NCBI GenBank assembly: GCA_022414725.1
Contig: CM039462.1
Span: 174,201,697-174,265,696 of the forward strand
Length of the DNA: 64,000 nucleotides
Reading direction: 5' to 3'
From: Microglena sp. YARC
Lineage: Eukaryota > Chlorophyta > Chlorophyceae > Chlamydomonadales > Chlamydomonadaceae
Shown here: positions 62,701 to 64,000 of the stretch, one piece after another
How the letters are laid out: every line of letters begins with the position of its first letter
Position numbering within the stretch: position 1 is the stretch's first letter
Made by a program: the position numbers and the translations under genes
Notes under the pieces: model-generated
Told to the model about the DNA's origin: nothing
The model's input: only the letters and a program-made list of their open reading frames with translations
The model's database searches: none

Positions 62701-63181
62701 ACCCTCACATTCAGCACTACTCGCCTGCCAGCAGCCTCAAGTTCACCAACACCGCTCCTTTTGTCAGATGGCTTCCCTGCATGGCGAGATATAGTCCCCA
62801 AATCGTTTCAGACCACCATCACCGCTCCCCAATGTGGTTCAGACCACCACCACCACCACCACCACCACCGCCCCCTCCTATTGTCAGGTAGCGTCCCTGC
62901 ATGGCGAGATGAGCAAGATGGCTCGTTCCAGCATGCTCAATGACTTCCGAAAGGGGCGAGTGCGAGCCATGGTGTGCAGCGACGTGTTAGCGCGTGGCAT
63001 GGACATCCAAGACTGTGATGCTGTGTTCCATCTAGAGATGCCAAGCAGCGCCGGTCACTATGCCCACAGAGCAGGGCGAACAGGGCGCATGGGAGCCCAG
63101 GGAATGGTGATCTCCATCGTTGCGAGGGAAGAGGTGTTTGTGGTGGACAAGATGGCAAGGGCTCTGGGTGTGCCCATCTTG
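56251..63181 (+). CDS. DEAD-box RNA helicase, probably plastid-targeted (3' end not found)
   Basis: Exons: 56251-56751, 58228-58341, 59487-59573, 59898-60143, 61232-61475, 61720-62021, 62888-63181; all joins keep phase. About 596 residues traced. All DEAD-box motifs are present: Q motif (GAEFPSPIQEAAIP), I (SYTGSGKT), Ia-like (APGQELAMQ), Ib (VVGTPGRLADFV), II (MDE|AD, split by an intron), III (SATLT), IV (SLVFMNF), V (DVLARGMDIQ), VI (HRAGRTGR). The N-terminus is basic and Ser/Arg/Leu-rich, then contains a VEHEDI repeat. In layout it resembles plant organellar DEAD-box proteins such as RH58, but orthology is not established. The last traced exon ends at a splice donor, so a 3' exon is expected beyond 63.4 kb or outside the window. 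Confidence 0.88.
57150..57310 (-). mobile_element. SINE-like family 1 copy in DEAD-box intron 1
   Basis: TACAGTCCAGGGGTACCCAA, GAACTGAACCCCAAACAATA, TTTTTACCGACGGGG and TTTTTGCTACAGTGATGA match the family over about 160 bp. Confidence 0.75.
57811..57884 (+). repeat. Diverged upstream copy of DEAD-box exon 2
   Basis: The sequence reads GVEFPSHIQEATIPRVIS-like and matches codons 7 to about 28 of exon 2 (GAEFPSPIQEAAIPHVMS) about 410 bp upstream. It lacks the 3' end and donor of the exon, so it is a partial copy of the exon's 5' part. Confidence 0.8.
58228..60143 (+). CDS. DEAD-box helicase exons 2-4: Q motif to start of motif II
   Basis: Exon 58228-58341 encodes EGLKKMGAEFPSPIQEAAIP and VALQSYTGSGK (Walker A split from the following T). 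Exon 59487-59573 encodes TLAFLLPVITMALRRAEKLY. Exon 59898-60143 encodes AVIVAPGQELAMQITRVAHA, the glycine doublet CIGGANPHRQIEAL, VVGTPGRLADFV and ends VLVMDE before GTGGGT. A diverged copy of exon 2 is at 57811-57884. Four copies of the end of exon 4, with donors, follow in intron 4. Confidence 0.92.
58840..58989. mobile_element. Palindromic ATATCATATGAT MITE family, copy 4 (inverted)
   Basis: Starts GTGGGACCGGCACATTGTAT with GTTGACCAAAGGCGAATATG inside and ends ATTGCCGTGCCCTA. It lies in DEAD-box intron 2. Confidence 0.75.
60241..60878 (+). repeat. Tandem array of exon-4 3' end plus splice donor (four extra copies)
   Basis: The last 40 or so bases of exon 4 (coding KLKLHKCPVLVMDE) and its donor GAG|GTGGGTG recur at 60241-60282, 60421-60462, 60603-60653 and about 60835-60878, at 139, 180, 191 and 225 bp spacing from one to the next. 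The units carry intron sequence too (GT-rich TATAGCRTGGGTGGTGGGTG and GAGGGTTRYCACARAGGGGG). The first three copies keep GTGGGT; the last has GTGGAT. Most encode a changed motif II or no longer read open upstream. Confidence 0.9.
61112..61170 (+). repeat. Upstream partial copy of DEAD-box exon 5 start with acceptor
   Basis: The tract CCTTCTCCCAG|GCAGACCTGC, followed by CTCCTTGCGCCCAACTTTGC, duplicates the acceptor and first 40-45 bases of exon 5 (61232) 120 bp upstream. It stops before the rest of the exon, so using this acceptor would not give the full domain. It could compete with the true acceptor. Confidence 0.85.
61232..63181 (+). CDS. DEAD-box helicase exons 5-7: motif II end to motif VI and C-terminal lobe
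   Basis: Exon 61232-61475 starts with the AD of DEAD, then QLLAPNFAEDMAHITDHCGK and TVLVSATLTQSVLAKSEKW. Exon 61720-62021 has an Ala/Gly/Pro linker, then LKHVYIVAEHRHKVDCLRKS and SLVFMNFQQRLKDTIFKL. Exon 62888-63181 reads VASLHGEMSKMARSSMLNDF, DVLARGMDIQDCDAVFHLEM, HYAHRAGRTGR and EEVFVVDKMARALGVPIL. The intron 61476-61719 coincides with a SINE-like insertion. Introns 4, 6 and 7 contain tandem copies of exon ends. Confidence 0.92.
61476..61719 (-). mobile_element. SINE-like element that is itself a complete intron (family 1)
   Basis: The intron between DEAD-box exons 5 and 6 is one copy of a repeat whose core is TCCAGGGGTCGGCCAAAGGG. In the antisense direction it would have a body starting ATCACTATAGCACGAACGCA and a (TACA)n-type tail. 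The 13-bp sequence ACCAGCGCAGGTG occurs at both ends (61466-61478 and 61710-61722). Both splice junctions fall inside this duplication as CAG|GTG. Confidence 0.85.
62106..62525 (+). repeat. Tandem array of exon-6 3' end (three extra copies)
   Basis: The end of exon 6 (FQQRLKDTIFKLRAKKMP) recurs at 62106-62178, about 62295-62366 and about 62455-62525, at 157, 188 and 159 bp spacing. The first extra copy keeps a donor (CCG|GTGAGG). The second has ATGAGG and the third ACCGGT where the donor should be, so they look dead. Each unit is followed by a TTGTTATTGT-type stretch and a GAGAGGATTYCCCC motif. Confidence 0.9.
62763..62791 (+). repeat. Upstream copy of DEAD-box exon 7 start with acceptor
   Basis: The sequence GTCAG|ATGGCTTCCCTGCATG and following GCGAGATA repeats GTCAG|GTAGCGTCCCTGCATG of exon 7 about 123 bp upstream. 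Between the two are CAGACCACCACCACC-type repeats. Confidence 0.8.
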
Positions 63182-63250
63182 GTAGGTGGGGGCTGTGAGT
63201 GGTGGGCTGGGTGGGTGGGTGGAGTGGGGGGCATGTGGAGGGAGGGGTGT

Positions 63251-63432
63251 TGATTGCAAGCGAAGAGGTGTTTGGAATGGCGAGAGCTCTGGGTGTGTCC
63301 ATCTTGGTGGTGGTGGTGGTGGTGGGCTGTAAGTATTGGGCTGGGGGGGGGCTGTGAGTGTTGGGAGTGCGTAAAGCGTGGGGGTTGCAAGGAGTGGAAA
63401 AGATGGCACAAGTTCTTGGTGTGCCCATCTTG
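63251..63432 (+). repeat. Tandem array of exon-7 3' end plus donor (two extra copies)
   Basis: The end of exon 7 (EEVFVVDKMARALGVPIL) recurs at 63251-63306 and about 63385-63432, at 125 and 126 bp spacing. The second extra copy keeps a GTACGT donor; the first is followed by a GTGGTG run. Neither has an obvious acceptor in front. Confidence 0.85.
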
Positions 63433-63946
63433 GTACGTGGGGGCTGTGATTGGTGGGTGGGGCAAATAGAGTTAGTTGGGTCATCAATCATCTGTTTCAA
63501 TCAGACACTTGTCCTAATCCATATATCTTATCCATATGAGTTGATCTTGATTCTTCTTCGAGGTTGGGAGAGCCCCTATATGACTTTTCCTGGACTGTAT
63601 GCAAGGGGCGCCTACATACGCTAGCTGCGTTTTCTTGACACCTAGCCCCCTTATAATTCTTGAAGGGCTGCCCAGCCCCACCTTTGGCGAGGGCTGGGCC
63701 GCCCTTGGCCACGGCTTTTCTTTAAACACTCATATACCGGGATTGAGTGATCGAGGGGTGGGGGTGGGTGGGGGGGGGAGTGGAAAACATGTCTGGTGGG
63801 TGGGAGATGGCTTTGGATGCAGTACGGTGTGGATGCGGTAATGAAGGTGGTGTAGCTTAGCTCCCCAAGGCACCTGACGACTGTAAACAAACACAGCTGC
63901 ACAACCTTCATTGTGCCGAAATGACCTGGCCCTCCCCCCCCTCCCC

Positions 63947-63963
<17 letters not shown>

Positions 63964-64000
<37 letters not shown>
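63964..64000. repeat. (CA)n at right edge
   Basis: A CA dinucleotide run preceded by a C-rich stretch, continuing to the end of the window. Confidence 0.95.

Larger units (their letters stand above)
63182..64000. other. Right end, downstream of last traced DEAD-box exon
   Basis: Holds two copies of the exon-7 end, a reversed family 1 fragment (63545-63600), G-rich and C-rich runs and the CA repeat. A final coding exon was not identified. Confidence 0.6.

Overview
The window is nuclear DNA from a eukaryote with many introns. Coding sequence is broken into short exons (27 to about 540 nt, one longer terminal exon) with GT-AG and some GC-AG junctions. Introns are full of microsatellites, homopolymer runs, short interspersed elements and MITE-like elements. 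The gene content (a FAM161-type ciliary/centriolar protein, a Strawberry-notch helicase, a DEAD-box helicase with a transit-peptide-like N-terminus) fits a flagellated photosynthetic protist, possibly a green alga of prasinophyte type. That lineage call is inference.

Layout. (1) Minus strand, window edge to about 11.2 kb: a FAM161-family gene, 14 exons traced, truncated at the left edge. (2) Minus strand, 49,670 down to 11,979: a Strawberry-notch (SBNO; plant FORGETTER1-like) gene of about 38 kb, about 42 exons. Nearly every exon joins the next in the correct phase. (3) Inside its 5' part, two related exon modules (39.9-41.7 kb and 47.1-49.3 kb) flank a decayed non-LTR retrotransposon on the plus strand (41.7-46.8 kb). 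(4) Minus strand, about 51.1-51.7 kb: coding-like segments of an unidentified gene. (5) Plus strand, 52.1-54.2 kb: a small six-exon coiled-coil gene. (6) Plus strand, 56,251 to at least 63,181: a DEAD-box RNA helicase, seven exons traced, probably continuing to the right.

The main observation is structural. In all three large genes, the end of an exon together with its splice site is repeatedly copied in tandem into the adjacent intron. Copies of an exon 3' end plus 5' splice site lie downstream, and copies of a 3' splice site plus exon start lie upstream. About seventeen such cases were found, one array with five units. One DEAD-box intron is also exactly a short interspersed element bounded by a 13-bp target-site duplication whose two copies supply the splice sites, which looks like an intron born by transposition. 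A 445-bp terminal-inverted-repeat element in one copy of the SBNO duplication is absent from the other copy, giving a natural filled/empty-site comparison. All exon models were built by eye from splice consensus, phase and remembered family motifs; no search or transcript data were available.
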